Below, piece by piece: positions 22,583-34,999 of a DNA stretch of 64,000 bases. Made by a program: the position numbers and the translations under genes. Within the stretch, counting starts at the first letter, position 1. The number at the start of each line of letters is the position of its first letter. The notes under the pieces were generated by a model. The model saw only the letters and a list, made by a program, of their open reading frames with translations. It made no database searches and was not told where the DNA came from. The stretch is from Calonectria ilicicola (taxonomy: Eukaryota > Ascomycota > Sordariomycetes > Hypocreales > Nectriaceae), in assembly GCA_020809705.1 (NCBI GenBank), contig CP085829.1, forward strand, positions 434,001-498,000, given 5' to 3'.

Positions 22583-24891
22583 ATGCGTCGCCGCGGATGC
22601 AACGGCATGAACTATCCGCGCAGGCGCGCGCCCATCGCTTGCAACTTTTGCCGCCAACGGTTCGCTTTTTTTGCCTCACATGCCGTCCATCTGTTTACTG
22701 ACTGATCGCCAATCTCTCCAGAAAGCGCAAATGCGACGGTCGCAAACCCGCCTGCGCCCTCTGCAGCGCCGCAGGAATCACCTGCGACTACCAAGACGGC
22801 CTCGGCCCCGGCTACACGAGCACCAGCGAGGAGAGGAGCCCGACCGACGGGAGGACCAATGGAGCAAATGGCACAAGGTGCGTGTGTCATGATCATGGTT
22901 CCTCGCGCCAATTGACCAACATCTCGACAGAACAGCACAGCCCTCCCAGCCGACGACGTCCGATCTCATGCGCCGAATAGAGGAGCTGGAATCGCTCATT
23001 CGCAAGCAGAATAGTGAACAGTCCTCGTCCAGCGATGCGCCACCACCAGATCTTGACATGTCGCCGCCCTCGTTTGAGCAGGCTGCCGCCCTCGATGTCG
23101 TCTCGTCCATCATGCCCTCCTTTCAGCCTCTTCCCATATCCCAGCCCTTTTCCATTCTCCCAGCCCTCGACGAGATCACATTTGATGCCTTACCCCAGCA
23201 CCAGCAACCCGAAGACGTAGACGAGGAGCCCTTGACCATCCCCATCAACCACCTCACACCCACAGGGAGCCTCTTTTCGCTGGAGCCAATCCAAAAGCTA
23301 ATAGGCGAATACCCCGAAGACTACTTTTTCCAAATCGAATCCAGCAGGGAGTTTGTGCCTGACATCCCCAACGGGAGCTTCCAAGACGCATTGCTGATGC
23401 TCAACCTCGACAAAGCCCACATGGACTCGTTGCTCTCTGCATTCTTCTCCGAGATACACACGCATTTCCCCATTTTTGACCCGGACCAATTCCTCGAATT
23501 CTTTAATACCTCCATCACAAATGTGCAAGCCGAGGTCGACATCGCATTGTGCCTCGTCGTATTGGCATTGGGGAAGCTGGCATGTAATCGCCAAGCCTGC
23601 TCCCCTGGTCAGTACACGGGCGATGATGGGGCCGATTACTTCTCATTGGCCTATCGAACCTTGACAACAAAATGGATCACATCCTTCTCGTCCGACCTGT
23701 CATTAGCATCAGGCTTGGTCCTGTCCACGATATATTTATGCTATTTAGAACGCCCGCTGCATGCTTGGAAGCTGGTCTACATGGCTTCTTCCAAATTACA
23801 GCTAATGGTTTCTCGGTGAGCTCACCAAGTCTGTCACCTCATAACACACTTGAATTGTTAACAATCTTAGATCCAAGGTGGAGTCATTCTCATCACAAGA
23901 GACAGATCATTTATGTCGATTGTGCTGGACGTGCTTTCTCATCGAATGGTATGCAAACCACAAACCCAAAAACTCTACAAACGGCTGACTTTGACGCAGT
24001 GATAGTTTGGCGGAGTTCCATCTGCCTCGAAGCGGAATCGAGCTCATGATTGACCGCATGCCCTTTCCCTGCTTTACGGACCGAACTAACGCTGATGGAC
24101 TGTCTTTTCTGGCCATCTGCTCCATCCGCCGCTTATTAAATAGAATACATCGCGCCATTTATTCGACCCAAGCCGGCGCTACACAGCCCGTTGGTCTGGC
24201 AAACGAATTTGCGATGCGAGGATCAGCGTTTCCTCCTCACCCGATATTCACCCTAAACTCCCTCGGTAGCGTATGCGCTGAGCTGATCCGACAGCTTGAT
24301 GTCTGGTACAACTCGCTCCCCGAATCTATAAAGCCCGACCTCTCTGAACATGTGCCTCGAACTTTGCACGATGGCTGGTTGCGACTGCGTTACTGGTCCG
24401 CTAAACACATTATTTGCCGCCCTTGTCTGGTACACGTGGCTACTGTCACTGATCAAGTTGAGCTGCCGCCTCATGTGATGGAATACGCCGAAAGGTGCAT
24501 CGAGAGTTGCCGCCAATATATCCTCACTGCGTCATACGTTTTGATGGAGAGGACTCAATATACGTGGATGACTATTCAAGCGTAAGTGAATTTGACTGCG
24601 AGGTTTCCCATGGTAAATTTCGTTTCTAATCATGATTGCAGTTCTCTGGCTTGTGCATTCGTTATTGCCATTGCCTCGGGGAGCACACTCTTGAGCAACT
24701 TAGTTCCAGACTCGGGTGATCTTCTCAAAAAGGTCATTGCTGCCACCCAACGATGGGCGAGCCCAGGCTCCAGTGGAGAATCCATCGGCTGGATCCTTAG
24801 CAGCATCTCACAAAAACAGCGATTTTTAAAAAGACTGCCTCGAGGCAGCTTCTCGGGAGCATCAACCAGTAACAGTAGCGTTGGTTCATGA
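22583..24891 (+). CDS. Zn2Cys6 transcription factor with fungal-specific TF domain
   Basis: Nuclear DNA-binding regulator of 675 residues in six exons (22583-22659, 22722-22877, 22931-23815, 23871-23948, 24000-24581, 24642-24891). Joining exons 1 and 2 completes the zinc cluster: Cys20, 23, 30, 37, 40 and 47, spaced CX2CX6CX6CX2CX6C, with the basic RQRKRK stretch. A short coiled coil (RRIEELESLIRKQ) follows the linker. The middle domain has the usual features, including FFSEIHTHFPIFDPDQF and, across exons 4/5, CFLIECDSLAEFHLPRSG. The ATG at 22583 is chosen because it is in frame with, and 24 bases before, the next ATG. Standing between the transaldolase and the SDR/polyol dehydrogenase genes, it is the best local candidate for a pathway regulator, but its target genes are unknown. 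Confidence 0.9.
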
Positions 24892-25319
24892 GCTTCGCAC
24901 TGTATGTATACGCTTGCCCCAGCGAACAGGGAAGGAGGCCAGTGAAAGTATCGTGTATTATGACCCATTTACTACAGTAGAGGGTGAACCCGTCGATTAT
25001 ATCATCTATGGCTTGGATTTCCGAAAAGGGAGGTTGCACAGAACTCACATCAGCCAATCTGCTGAACTTGGTCTATGTTGCGATGTTTAGCTCAATCTGT
25101 ACCCAACGCACCTCTATATCGTGGGGGGGTTGGGGTAACAGCAAGCAATCATCAGCTTTAGTACTCAGGCACGATGCCACTTGTAAAACCGTGTAATTCC
25201 TAGAATGGAGTACGGATGCTTATGTTAAGGGACACATTTATGAGGCGGAGACCATGACTGACACGACAAGTACGACTTGGTTATTCTGCTTGCATTTGCA
25301 TCTTCTGCATCAACGTCTG
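24892..25319. other. Short intergenic region
   Basis: Lies between the 3' end of the Zn2Cys6 gene and the 3' end of the SDR relic. No gene seen. Confidence 0.5.
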
Positions 25320-26215
25320 TTAGGCCTGGAATTTAAAGCCTGCTTTGGCATGAATTACACTTATTGTCACCCAAGTGGAATCTGGACCACAAAGCATCCC
25401 GACACCAGCAGCTATTTCCGACAAGTACACAGGCCGACACCCTCTTATCCTTCCCACAGCCGGTCTATACAGAGAAGCATTATCAGAAAGCTCACGCACC
25501 GCGCTCAAGAGACGGTTGACTCTAAACGGCCCATCTTCTTCCACAAGACTAGACCAGCTGCCTTGAACACATCGCCTTCAATCGGTCCCGGATTCACGGC
25601 ATCGACGGTACATCGGTACGCTCGTTATTCGCGTCGTGGCTTCCAGCGCAGCTCTATTCCTGCCGTATAATATACATGTTATGAAGCTCATGCTAACGCC
25701 AACGCTCCTAGTATTCACTATTCGGCCGGATCGATTGGTATAGAGATATGGAAGAAGTCCTTGGATGACGCAGAGAGGAGTCAGGGTGATGACACCATAC
25801 ATGCGGTGGGACTCGAAAACGGGCACATTGCCAAGTTCGTAGTCGCCGACGCTAGCATTATTGATGAGAATCTTTACCACCGGCTGCTGTTGGGGTCGGA
25901 AAAGGCTGCCTTGATTGCCTCAACAATCACTATGCTGGCAACCTCTAAGTTGTTTGGGTCGGACCTGCAAGTCGCCGTTTCGATCCTGTGCTTGAATTGT
26001 AACTCGGGGCATAAATCCTATACGGGTTTAGTCGAAGAGTCGGGTGTATAAACGGCAAGGATGTTGGCGCCTTCGGAAGCAAGATAGTGAGCAATATCAG
26101 CACCTATCCCCAGGAACTGTCAGCACCAGGTCCTCGTGGGGGTCAAAACATGATGGATGGAGTCGTTACCTCAAGATGCGCCTATAACAATGGCAAATCT
26201 ACTTTGGAAAGGGCG
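25320..26215 (-). pseudogene. Short-chain dehydrogenase/reductase relic
   Basis: Recognisable SDR pieces run in the correct order on the minus strand. They are FAIVIGAS followed by a stop where Arg-Gly is expected (TGA at 26171-26173), IGADIAHYLASEGANILAVY, IETATCRSDPNNLEVA, the NNAG-like LINNASVG, an active-site remnant YGRNRAALEA in which the expected YxxxK Lys is replaced, and the C-terminal EIAAGVGMLCGPDSTWVT. At least one further in-frame stop (TAG at 26018-26020) and a frameshift near 25876 break it. The gene is dead. It lies opposite and about 0.6 kb from an intact SDR gene, but the two do not look like recent duplicates. Confidence 0.75.
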
Positions 26216-26773
26216 AGATATTGTATGGGTTATCGTCATGGTGTACCGATAAGATAGAATGTATCAGCTCAACGAAGATATTCATGCACCCGATCTGGAG
26301 TGGTGCCGGGTTTGGAGTGCGATCTAGGTAGTTATGAATTACTCAGCTTCATGACCTCCAGGCTGTTATTTATTGCTCATAGACCATCTGCAGTTCTCTT
26401 TATCAAGTCTCCACTTTTGTATTGTGATGTTATCTCATGAACCTTGAGAACTCGGCCCATCGGGGACTCGGTCGGTCCAGGGACGCCCACTTCTCCGCTG
26501 ACACGGATGGCGTGGCGTAGGAAAGGGAGAGACGACCAAAGTGGAGCGCAGGTGTTAGTGGCGGAAGGGCGGCAGTACTCTTGATTGGGGCCCCCACGAC
26601 GATCAAAGCAGACGGGTGGATTGGCTGCGGGGATACCCAACATGGAGAAACAACACGGGAGACATGGCCCGGCATCGGGCCATCACGTGGCCGATGTTGC
26701 TTCGATAAAACAAATCACGAACAGCGTGCCATCAGCGTGCATTCAGTCACGGAAAGGTATTTCCGGTTCCAAG
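26216..26773. other. Promoter region of the SDR gene at 26774
   Basis: Contains CGG-N5-CGG at 26562-26572. Open frames cross this region in phase with the SDR but show no SDR similarity, so the gene is started at 26774. Confidence 0.45.
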
Positions 26774-27815
26774 ATGAAGGAAGAAAACGTCCACGCCCTC
26801 AAGTACCGCGAGGCCAAGCCATCGCAGGGAAATCCTAATGTCCCCGTGGCTGATTTGTTTAAGCTCAATGACCGAACTATCGTCAGTACGTAATTCTCTA
26901 GCTTGTGGTGCTTGTAAATTGAATGCTAATTTCTGCGGCAGTTACTGGGGCTAGTGGCTTCTTGGGCACAACGGTCGCAAAATCCGTCATCGAGAGCGGA
27001 GGCGACGTGGTTTGCCTTGACATGATTGAGAGCCCCAGCTCTGATGATTGGCGTAAGATATTCCTTACGCCTGGAATTAGGACTGTTTATTCACGAATAT
27101 TACAGGTTCTGTCGAGCAAGCTGCCAAAGAGCACTCGCGTAATTTGTCATATTACTCTTGCAACGTAAGAGACGATAAGGGTGTGGCGGAAGTCTTTAAG
27201 AAATTCGTGCCGCTTCTGAAAAACCCGATCCGGGGTCTTGTATCATGTGCTGGCGTTTCTGACAATGGGCCCTCGACGTCGTTTCCGGTTGATGCATTCC
27301 GACGCGTGCTTGACATCAACGTCACAGGAACATTTGTTGTCGCTCAACTAGTGGCGAACGAGGCTATTAAAGCTGGAGTCAGTGCTAGCATGGTCTTTGT
27401 AGCTAGCATGAGTGAATATGTTACCAACAAGGTATGCATGGAGACCCGGAATTATCTACCTCAATAAGAAGGAGACTAACTTAGGACTATTTAGGGAGTC
27501 GATACTGCTGGGTACAATTCATCAAAGGCGGCTGTCCACCAGTTGACTCGTTCGCTGGCGGCAGAATGGGGATCTCGGGTTGGAGTACCCCTGATTCGAG
27601 TCAATTCCCTATCTCCTGGCTACATTCGCACTGCGGCAACTGCCGAAGCATTGACAAAGCCCGGCATGGAGGAGCAGTGGACGGGAGATAACATGCTCTA
27701 TCGATTGAGCACTGTGGACGAGTTTCGTGCCCCAGTAATGTTTTTACTTGGCGATGGCAGCAGCTTCATGACGGGTGCGGATTTACGTGTAGATGGAGGC
27801 CATTGTTCTTGGTAG
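26774..27815 (+). CDS. SDR oxidoreductase, arabinitol dehydrogenase / sorbose reductase-like
   Basis: NAD(P)-dependent oxidoreductase of 289 residues in four exons (26774-26885, 26942-27052, 27106-27431, 27495-27815). The Rossmann motif TGASGFLG is completed across intron 1. SCAG replaces the usual NNAG. The catalytic Ser is in VASMS and the Tyr/Lys pair is in YNSSK. The C terminus TGADLRVDGGHCSW is typical of sugar-alcohol SDRs such as D-arabinitol dehydrogenase, L-xylulose reductase and sorbose reductase, which interconvert a ketose and a polyol. The exact substrate cannot be told from sequence. The next gene on the same strand is a zinc polyol dehydrogenase, then a sugar transporter, a combination suggesting uptake and redox conversion of a polyol or ketose. 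Confidence 0.88.
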
Positions 27816-28379
27816 AATTGTGGAGCATATCAATATACTTGCGTTACGCCACTATCTATCATAGCTCCATGTTTATTGACATACTTGTCTCGAGGGCCTA
27901 AACGAGTTCTTAGGAGTCATGCAGCTTTGAGGATAGGTCTTGGAAAATTGAATCGGCAGTAATGTTAAGTGATCGATTCCGTAACAAAGCCGCTAAAAAA
28001 ACACATCAAGAATGCAACATGAAGATCACGCGTATTATCCATATTTGGTTGTTATTTCTACGTTCCCGATTGGCGCAGAAGCTTCATCCGTGGAGTCAAG
28101 GCTCTATCAAAATTTGACATAGACAATCAATACAGGCTCAATTTAGTGGATATCCATTGGCCCTGCTGAGTCTAGTGTGGCAACATCAATAGATTAGCCT
28201 AACAACGCTGGCGGGGGCGGATAGCTGCACATTTGATCATGGATTCTCCAATATGGGTGGGCTTGATCTCCGCCTCTATACTGTACCCCGCAACTGTATT
28301 GGTGTCACATGCCCCCTGGATTTAAAACAAGTAGTTAAACTATGGCTGTGGTGCGCTTAGTATTGTTCTACTGTTGTGG

Positions 28380-28390
28380 CGGAACACCCG
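28380..28390. promoter_or_regulatory. CGG-N5-CCG inverted triplets
   Basis: CGG, five bases, CCG, in a CCGC-rich islet about 270 bases upstream of the polyol dehydrogenase start. The arrangement suits a Zn2Cys6 dimer. Confidence 0.35.
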
Positions 28391-28556
28391 CCCGCTTCCG
28401 CCTAACCACCGCACTCCGCCGATCCACCGCATCTGAATCGTGGGTCCACGAATGCTACTATCTATAATAGATGTGGGGATGGGAAAGAAACGATTCAATG
28501 CGGGGTTAAGTGGGGAAATGATCTTTTAAATGGAGATTGCGATGTGAAAAATGGTT

Positions 28557-28562
28557 TATATA
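28557..28562 (+). promoter_or_regulatory. TATA box
   Basis: TATATA about 98 bases before the ATG of the polyol dehydrogenase gene. Confidence 0.45.
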
Positions 28563-28659
28563 CTCTTAAAGCCTTGGTCGAGTGCACATTGTGACAAGTT
28601 ATCGCTTTAAGTGTCTCTGTATCACCCTCGATTGAACAACGAACAAAGCAAACGGCAAA

Positions 28660-30437
28660 ATGGAAAACACAACGATCCCGACGGAGAATAAGGCCTGTGT
28701 GATGCAGTCATTGGCTGTTCTTGGCATGGAAGATCGGCCAATGCCTGCAGAGCCAGAGCCCTACAGGTGAGTTTTACAAGCCATCATTATTATGTACACT
28801 GGAAGCTAATATTTGGTAGTGTTGTTGTTGCCCCGAAAAAGACTGGACTCTGCGGATCCGATATGCATATCTTTCTCGAGGGCCGAGTAAGCATTCAATT
28901 CTGATTATTGCGGGGAGAAATACTTACGAGACCTAGGCTGGCGAATCTGTTTTCGATAAGCCATTGATCCTTGGACACGAGTCTGCTGGAGTTGTTGCGA
29001 AAGGTGCGGACCAATGGATTGTGGGTTGTTCCATGAAAGCTTAAAGACTAATTATAAGATAGTCGGATCCAAAGTTACATCGGTCAAGGTTGGCGATCGC
29101 GTCGCGATGGAGGTTTGTTTCGAGCGGTCCAAGTCTCCGGATTGCGCTAATTGGTTGATAGCCTGGTATTAACTGCCTGCGATGCGAATTTTGCAAAGGC
29201 GGTGAATGTGAGAATATAATTGCCATGAAATGAAGACATGTCAGCTAACCAAGAAATGAATTAGATGGCCAATGTGGTGATTTTAAATTTGCCGCCGCCG
29301 ATGGCTTCGATGGAACTCTTCAGGGATTCTTTACCATTCCCGCCGACTTGTGCGTCTTTGCCCGAATCATCTTAGAGTAAAATTATTCTATAATACTAAC
29401 ATTCGTCTTAGTTGTTATAAGCTTCCTGAGAATGTTTCCATGGAAGAGGGTGCTCTGGTGAGGCATCTTTGAGTTAATCTCTGATAGAAGATGGCTAATG
29501 ATTGGCACAGGTGGAGCCACTTGCAGTCGCTGTGATGGCAGTTTATAGTGTCGCCAAGATGCCACACAATGCCAATGTCGCCGTATTTGGTGCAGGCCCA
29601 GTGGGACTATTGTAAGTAAGGCTTGTGATGTGGTGGACTTGGATTAACCAAAATCGCAACACAGAACCATGGCGGTTGCCAAGGCCCTTGGTGCTCGTCG
29701 AATCCTTGCAGTGGATATCAATAGCCAACGACTCGAATTCGCCAAAAATTACGCCGCTACCGACATTCACCTTGCTATTCCTAAGGAAGCTGGTGAAGAT
29801 AACATGACCTTCTCAAAGCGTCATGTAAGGGCTCTAATTATCCTACTAAATCGCTTGACTTCTACTAACTGAAAAACAGGGCAAGGCAATTATGGAAAAG
29901 TTTGGCTTTGGCGAGAGAGGGGAGGGTGTTGACCTTGTTATCGAGTGCTCCGGCGCAGAGGTTGCGGTTCAAACCGGCATTTGGTTGGTGAAGCGCAGAG
30001 GAACCTGCGTTCAAGTTGGAGCTGGGCCTGCCAACAATTTGATCCCCATGTCCATCTTTGTCAACAAAGAAGTGAAGTTGATTGGAAGCCTAAGAGTAAG
30101 CATTGTCGCCCATCTTCAAGAATGGTGATTTCTGACCCAAACAGTACGGCCCTGGCTGTTATGCAATGGCGGTCGACCTTGTGAGACAAGGACGCATCGA
30201 CCTTAAGCCACTTCTGACACATCGGTATGCCCGCGCGAAACAATCTTCTTGGCTGACTGGCGCTAATATGAAATAGATTCCCCTTTGCCGATGCGTCGTT
30301 AGCATTCCAGACTACCAAAAATGGCGTTGGTCCCGACGGAAAGATGGCCATCAAAACGATTAGTAAGTGTATCTGCCACCGATATATCTTGAGTGAAACT
30401 AACCAGTGTTTTCTTAGTTGACGGTCCACTCGCATAA
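28660..30437 (+). CDS. Zinc-dependent polyol dehydrogenase (xylitol/sorbitol dehydrogenase family)
   Basis: Medium-chain dehydrogenase of 376 residues that oxidises a sugar alcohol at C2 to a ketose with NAD+. Thirteen exons are needed: 28660-28766, 28820-28886, 28937-29003, 29063-29112, 29162-29207, 29265-29349, 29412-29457, 29511-29611, 29665-29824, 29880-30095, 30145-30224, 30277-30362 and 30418-30437. Every junction keeps the frame. Catalytic-zinc residues are in GLCGSDMH (Cys) and GHES (His/Glu). All four structural-zinc Cys are in CLRCEFCKGGEYGQC. The cofactor fold is FGAGPVGLL, followed by LAVDIN, whose Asp favours NAD+ over NADP+. Candidates are xylitol, L-arabinitol or sorbitol dehydrogenase; sequence alone does not decide. 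The intron density is far above that of most neighbours. Confidence 0.9.
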
Positions 30438-31259
30438 CTGTCTGGAAATAATATGAAAGAAGCCTAGATAGTCGAGTTTGTACAAGTCTACTAGATATAT
30501 AAACTACAAGTAAATTTTGATCACATCGACATACCAGTTTTCTCCTTGAAACGTGAACTATACGTCTGCTACTAAACCCAGATGTCCTGAAAACTGATAC
30601 CGATATCCTCAACATCCGCTCATAGGTCCTTGATGTGAACCACAAGAGCTAGGCAATGCTTTACCTATTGTCTTGAAATTGATCTGATCGGCCCAAGGAA
30701 CCTTCTTCCGGCCTTGTGCCAAAAGTACGAGCCATGTCGAATCTCTTTTGCGTCGAAGAATTTGGTCATGATCAGTTGCAAATCTCTATTAACGATGAGT
30801 CTACTTTCGACTGGCTATGTCAACAAGTAGGTTGGGGTGAAATTACAACGGAATCTTGCACACGATAATGTGAAAACGACACAGATATTTGATGGTCGTT
30901 AAAGTCTGAACGATGGATAGGTGCCAAAAGTCTCCATTTCTGAGGGTCATATCGCCGCTAGAGGTATGAAGGACGGATGCAGCTAGTTACCATTCAAATA
31001 TGAATATGGCTCGCAATTTTGGAAATACATTAAATCGCAGGATGGACTTTTTTTTCTGTTGAAGGCGTGGTCAAATAGATATTTGGGGGCTTCAAATATT
31101 ATTAAGTAATTATGATAAAACAAGAAATGAGAGAGAACAGGTTTGCATTCACTCCTGATTCAAATATTGAACGAAACTTTGATTGGATTTATAGACAAGC
31201 TGCCTGAATCTAGCTCAGACGACTGGGACTCTGGATTTGCATCCACCCGTCGTAGTATA
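30438..31259. other. Intergenic region between convergent genes
   Basis: AT-rich 3' regions of the polyol dehydrogenase and the sugar transporter. Nothing recognisable. Confidence 0.5.
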
Positions 31260-33163
31260 CTAAACATGCTCCACGTGATGGGCGGCATCTGTTCCAGAAC
31301 CACTGCCCTGGCCATTCTTGCGAGTGGCTATCGAAGCATTATCATCACCATGCTTGTTGTTGGCGCTCGTAGCGACCGCCAGCACTCTGTCTGCGTTATT
31401 TCCATCAAAGACCACTGAAATCTCCTCCATGGTAAGGTTCTTCGTTTCGGGAAATTTGAAGTAAATGGCAACTGCATAGGCGGCGAGAATTCCAATGTAG
31501 ACTGCATAGTACTTCCAGGCAATGGCATCGAGAATGATGGGGTTGACCCACTGGTTGACGGCATTGGCGCTTCCCTGAACGATATTGTAAATGGCCTGAC
31601 CCTTTGCACGAAGGCTGTAAGGCAAAATCTCGACCGTGTACATGTTGGCCAAGGGTGTCCACGCAATGTCGTAGAAACCGAAGAACAGAAACAGGAAGGG
31701 AATCACAGCAAGACCGACAGCTCGGTGGCCCTCGTTGGCATACGATCCTGAGAGACCCATGACGATGGCAAACATGAAGAGCATACCGATAACGGAAGTG
31801 AGCCATAGGGGGCGTCTTCCAATTCGATCACAGTTAAGACCTGCAGTTGTGGAGATGATCACTAGAGGAAGTTAGTAAAGTTTACACACAGCAAGGGGCC
31901 CTCACGTACAATTCCAAATCTGCAGCCCGAGATTCAAGCCGGATTGTTGGTATGTGGATGTGACACCAATCTGCTCAAGAATGGGAGACAAGTAATATGT
32001 AATAATTCCATTGCCAACCCAGTTTGTTCCGATGGCAATGACTACGAGTAGGAACAAACGGTGGTGGTTGGCGGGCTTGAGGAAATCAGTGTAGGCAACC
32101 TGAGAGTTCGCCTGCTCGGCCTCGATTCCTTCAATAATCTCGTTGAATTCCATTATAACAAGAGGATCGTCTCGGGCTCCGTTCGCGTGGTACTCGGCGA
32201 GAATATTGAGGGCTGCGTCTTGTTGTCCGTGTCTAATGAGCCACTGCCGAATATTAGTCTTTCTCTTTCCTGTGGTCTTCCGTAAGACGTACTCTTGGTG
32301 ATTCAGGGATGGTAACAGTCATCACAAATGTAACAATCGGGCCGACAAGTTGTAGATAGCAAGGGATTCTCCAAGAAGCGTTGCCTGAGATGCGTCGAGT
32401 GGCCAAGCAAACCGCAGCCGAGATAACCGCGGCAATGTAGTAGATGGACGTGTCTAACGCAACACTGTTAGATCAAGCACCAAATTCACTCATAACATAA
32501 CCTACAAATAGTTCCCAATGGTGCTCGGTACCGAGGATGAGCGAATTCCTGGAGCAAAGTTGGGGCAATGGTGAGACCCATTGAGATGCCAACACCCATG
32601 ATGGCACGCCCCGCAATGTACATGCCCATGTTGACAGCGGCCGAGTTGACGAGAACGCCCGCAATCTTTTGAAGGTTAGCGAAGGTTTTTCGAAATTTGG
32701 CTTTTAGGGGCGTACATTGATCCAAATACCGATCCAAACAGACCAGCGTCTTCCCCACTGGTCTGCGATTCTCTCGGCAAAGTATGGCGCGATAAGACCC
32801 GGGAAAAGGGCCGCCGAGTTCATGAGACCCAAGGTATTACCCGTTGGGTGACCGAAAAACTCTTGCCATGCATCAATGGTTTGCAGACCATTGAAAAGAC
32901 TTCCATCATCTGCGCGTTTGTTAGTGCTGCACAATGCAGATTCGCCGAGACGTCTTACAGCCGTTAAAGAAAAGCGTGCCACAAAGACCGACACAGTAGT
33001 AGACGTTTCTACGCAGGCCTTCGATGATGTTAGTTCTGTCCGTAGCAGGATTCTCCTTTTTTTTCATACCCGGATCACGCCACCAGTTGGGATCGGTGTT
33101 GTTTGGGATGGTCTTGTAGTTGACCGTGTTTTGAACAGCCGCGTTGCCGGTGGGACCGCCCAT
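31260..33163 (-). CDS. Sugar transporter, MFS lactose-permease-like (copy A)
   Basis: Plasma-membrane sugar:proton symporter of the fungal sugar porter family, 551 residues. Six exons: 33163-32959, 32909-32716, 32665-32506, 32453-32293, 32243-31910 and 31861-31260. The start ATG (33163) is downstream of another in-frame ATG at 33199; MGGPTGNAAV is preferred because the paralogue at 47578 starts at the matching place. Signatures are GYDGSLFNGLQ in helix 1, ADQWGRRWSV after helix 2, PESPR before the central loop, DRIGRRPLW in the second half and FPETKNLTMEEI after the last helix. The Lac12-like clade carries lactose, cellobiose or galactosides, but the substrate here is unknown. The gene runs towards the polyol dehydrogenase. 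Confidence 0.9.
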
Positions 33164-33639
33164 CTTGACAGACTTGAGATGTGACTTGGAGATGTTCAAT
33201 GAGTCAAAATCGCAGACGGGTGTGAGTGCATGTCATGAAACCGCTTCAGGAACCGTGTGATATTTATGTATTATTTGTTCATATCCGTGCTCGGGTTGGC
33301 CGTGATCTGGCGTGTCTCGGTTTGGGCCTAGAAGCCAATCCCCTCATCAAAGTGCGGAGTCATTCTGGGGAAACCTGGGGAACACCGTACGAGGCTAGAC
33401 CAAGCCGCTAACAATTCCCATGGTACCGGAAGGCCGGCGAGTGGGTCGTGTCAAGGCGATATGGACTCATTAGTAGCTTTTCAGAGCACTGGGATAACCT
33501 GGAAAAGTCAACTGGTTCGGTCACCTTGACACTCCAAGAGGTCGGTTGCATTGCGTAAGTGCCTCTCTTCCATGGCCATCAGACGGTGACCCACAATCCG
33601 CCACGTCGCCGCCGCTTTTGTAGCGTGGTTCTTTAGCGG

Positions 33640-33650
33640 CGGCTTTTCCG
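33640..33650. promoter_or_regulatory. CGG-N5-CCG inverted triplets
   Basis: CGG, five bases, CCG inside a longer GGCGGCTTTTCCGCCG near-palindrome, about 480 bases upstream of the start of sugar transporter A. Confidence 0.35.
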
Positions 33651-34999
33651 CCGTTTACTCCGCTTAGCCGCCTGATAAAGTCTGCTCCATGTTCCCTGAT
33701 CGATGCAGCCTCCTCCGCCTTCCCGACCTCGGCATTGAAGTGATGGCTGACCGAAGCAAGCTCGGATGACTTCATGTCAATAGTGTGTGTTTTTGCCGCG
33801 CGCTGGAGGCCAAACCAAGAAACGCGGCTTGTCATTCGGAACTGACTCGCATGACTCTGTGGCACTCGGCGTGATCACGCGTGTCAAAAGATCGAGAACA
33901 CCTGGCAGACAACTTCGGCAGAGATTCTGAGCCATTTTTTCAGCTTGAGAAATCCCCGTTTGGGTCGGCCGAGGTTTGTAGTGCTAGACAACGTTCATGG
34001 TCCAGAGAAATGGAGCCTGCCGAATTTGAGGAGTTTTGATCGACCTAGAAGTGGGGGGGGGGGCGCAAATGTGGACAACTACTTGGAAACTGGATCCGTA
34101 TTCATTTTATCTAAGCTTCTGGGTTGTCTATTGCATCAAGTAATTGAAACTAGAAGCAATGTTTGGCAGCGAACTGTGTGGTCTTTTATACATGTCAGTA
34201 CTCTAGAATAGCCCAAAAAGGAAAGAACCGGCAACCAACAAGCGATGAATGTAACGATAATGTTTCACGCAGCAAGTCACAAAATTTTCTTTGAACCTCG
34301 TGATGAACCTGGTCATACGATGCTACGACTCTTGTTATCTTCTTATGCCTTTCGGGCTGTTGCAAACTACCAAGGAACAAAACTACTCTAGAACAACCCA
34401 CTGTCTCTCTCACTACGCGTACTACTTCCTTTTTATAACGAATGATTTCTTTCTTTCGATTGTTTTATTGTGATTCATATATAGTGTTACTATTCTATAT
34501 TTTAGAAAAGAATTAAACAGCTGTGTGAATGAGACCCTTGCTGTATCACGGTGTACATTGACTAATTACTCCATGGGAGGCATCCATATGAAAACGGTGA
34601 TACACATTACGATCAATCACGTAAAGGAATTATTGGCACAATATTATCTGTTAAGACTTTCAATATCTAACAGCTAAGCTCCACTATTAAGAAGATTTAG
34701 TTCCTACTAACAATCCCGATGGTGTAATCTATGAACGTGGTTTAACTGTCTCCAGAACCATGGTCACAACAGCCCCCAGAAGCATGCTAATGTTACACCA
34801 TGAAGAAGTATGTCCCTTCAGAACCTTTTTTCTAATTTTTCAGTATGGGTGCATGACATCAGCAAAGCAAGTTCTGCTACATAGAGTCAGCCGTGAGGTG
34901 CTAAAATTGCAGTGAAAACAGTTCGAACCAACCCCATATCCACATTTTTGGACAAACTATGTACACCCCCATCCTCACCCACACCTGTCGCATACCTCC

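Larger units (their letters stand above)
27816..28659. other. Promoter region of the polyol dehydrogenase gene
   Basis: A GC-rich islet at 28380-28435 contains CGG-N5-CCG at 28380-28390. A TATATA element lies at 28557-28562, about 100 bases before the ATG. No other gene is supported. Confidence 0.5.

Noticed and set aside
25320..26215. Repeat-induced point mutation as the cause of SDR decay
   Set aside because: One stop fits a C-to-T change, but there is also a frameshift, no general C-to-T bias is evident, and no second copy was found.
34905..34940. T-arm-like GTTCGAAC suggesting a tRNA
   Set aside because: No acceptor stem, D-arm or anticodon arm can be built around it.
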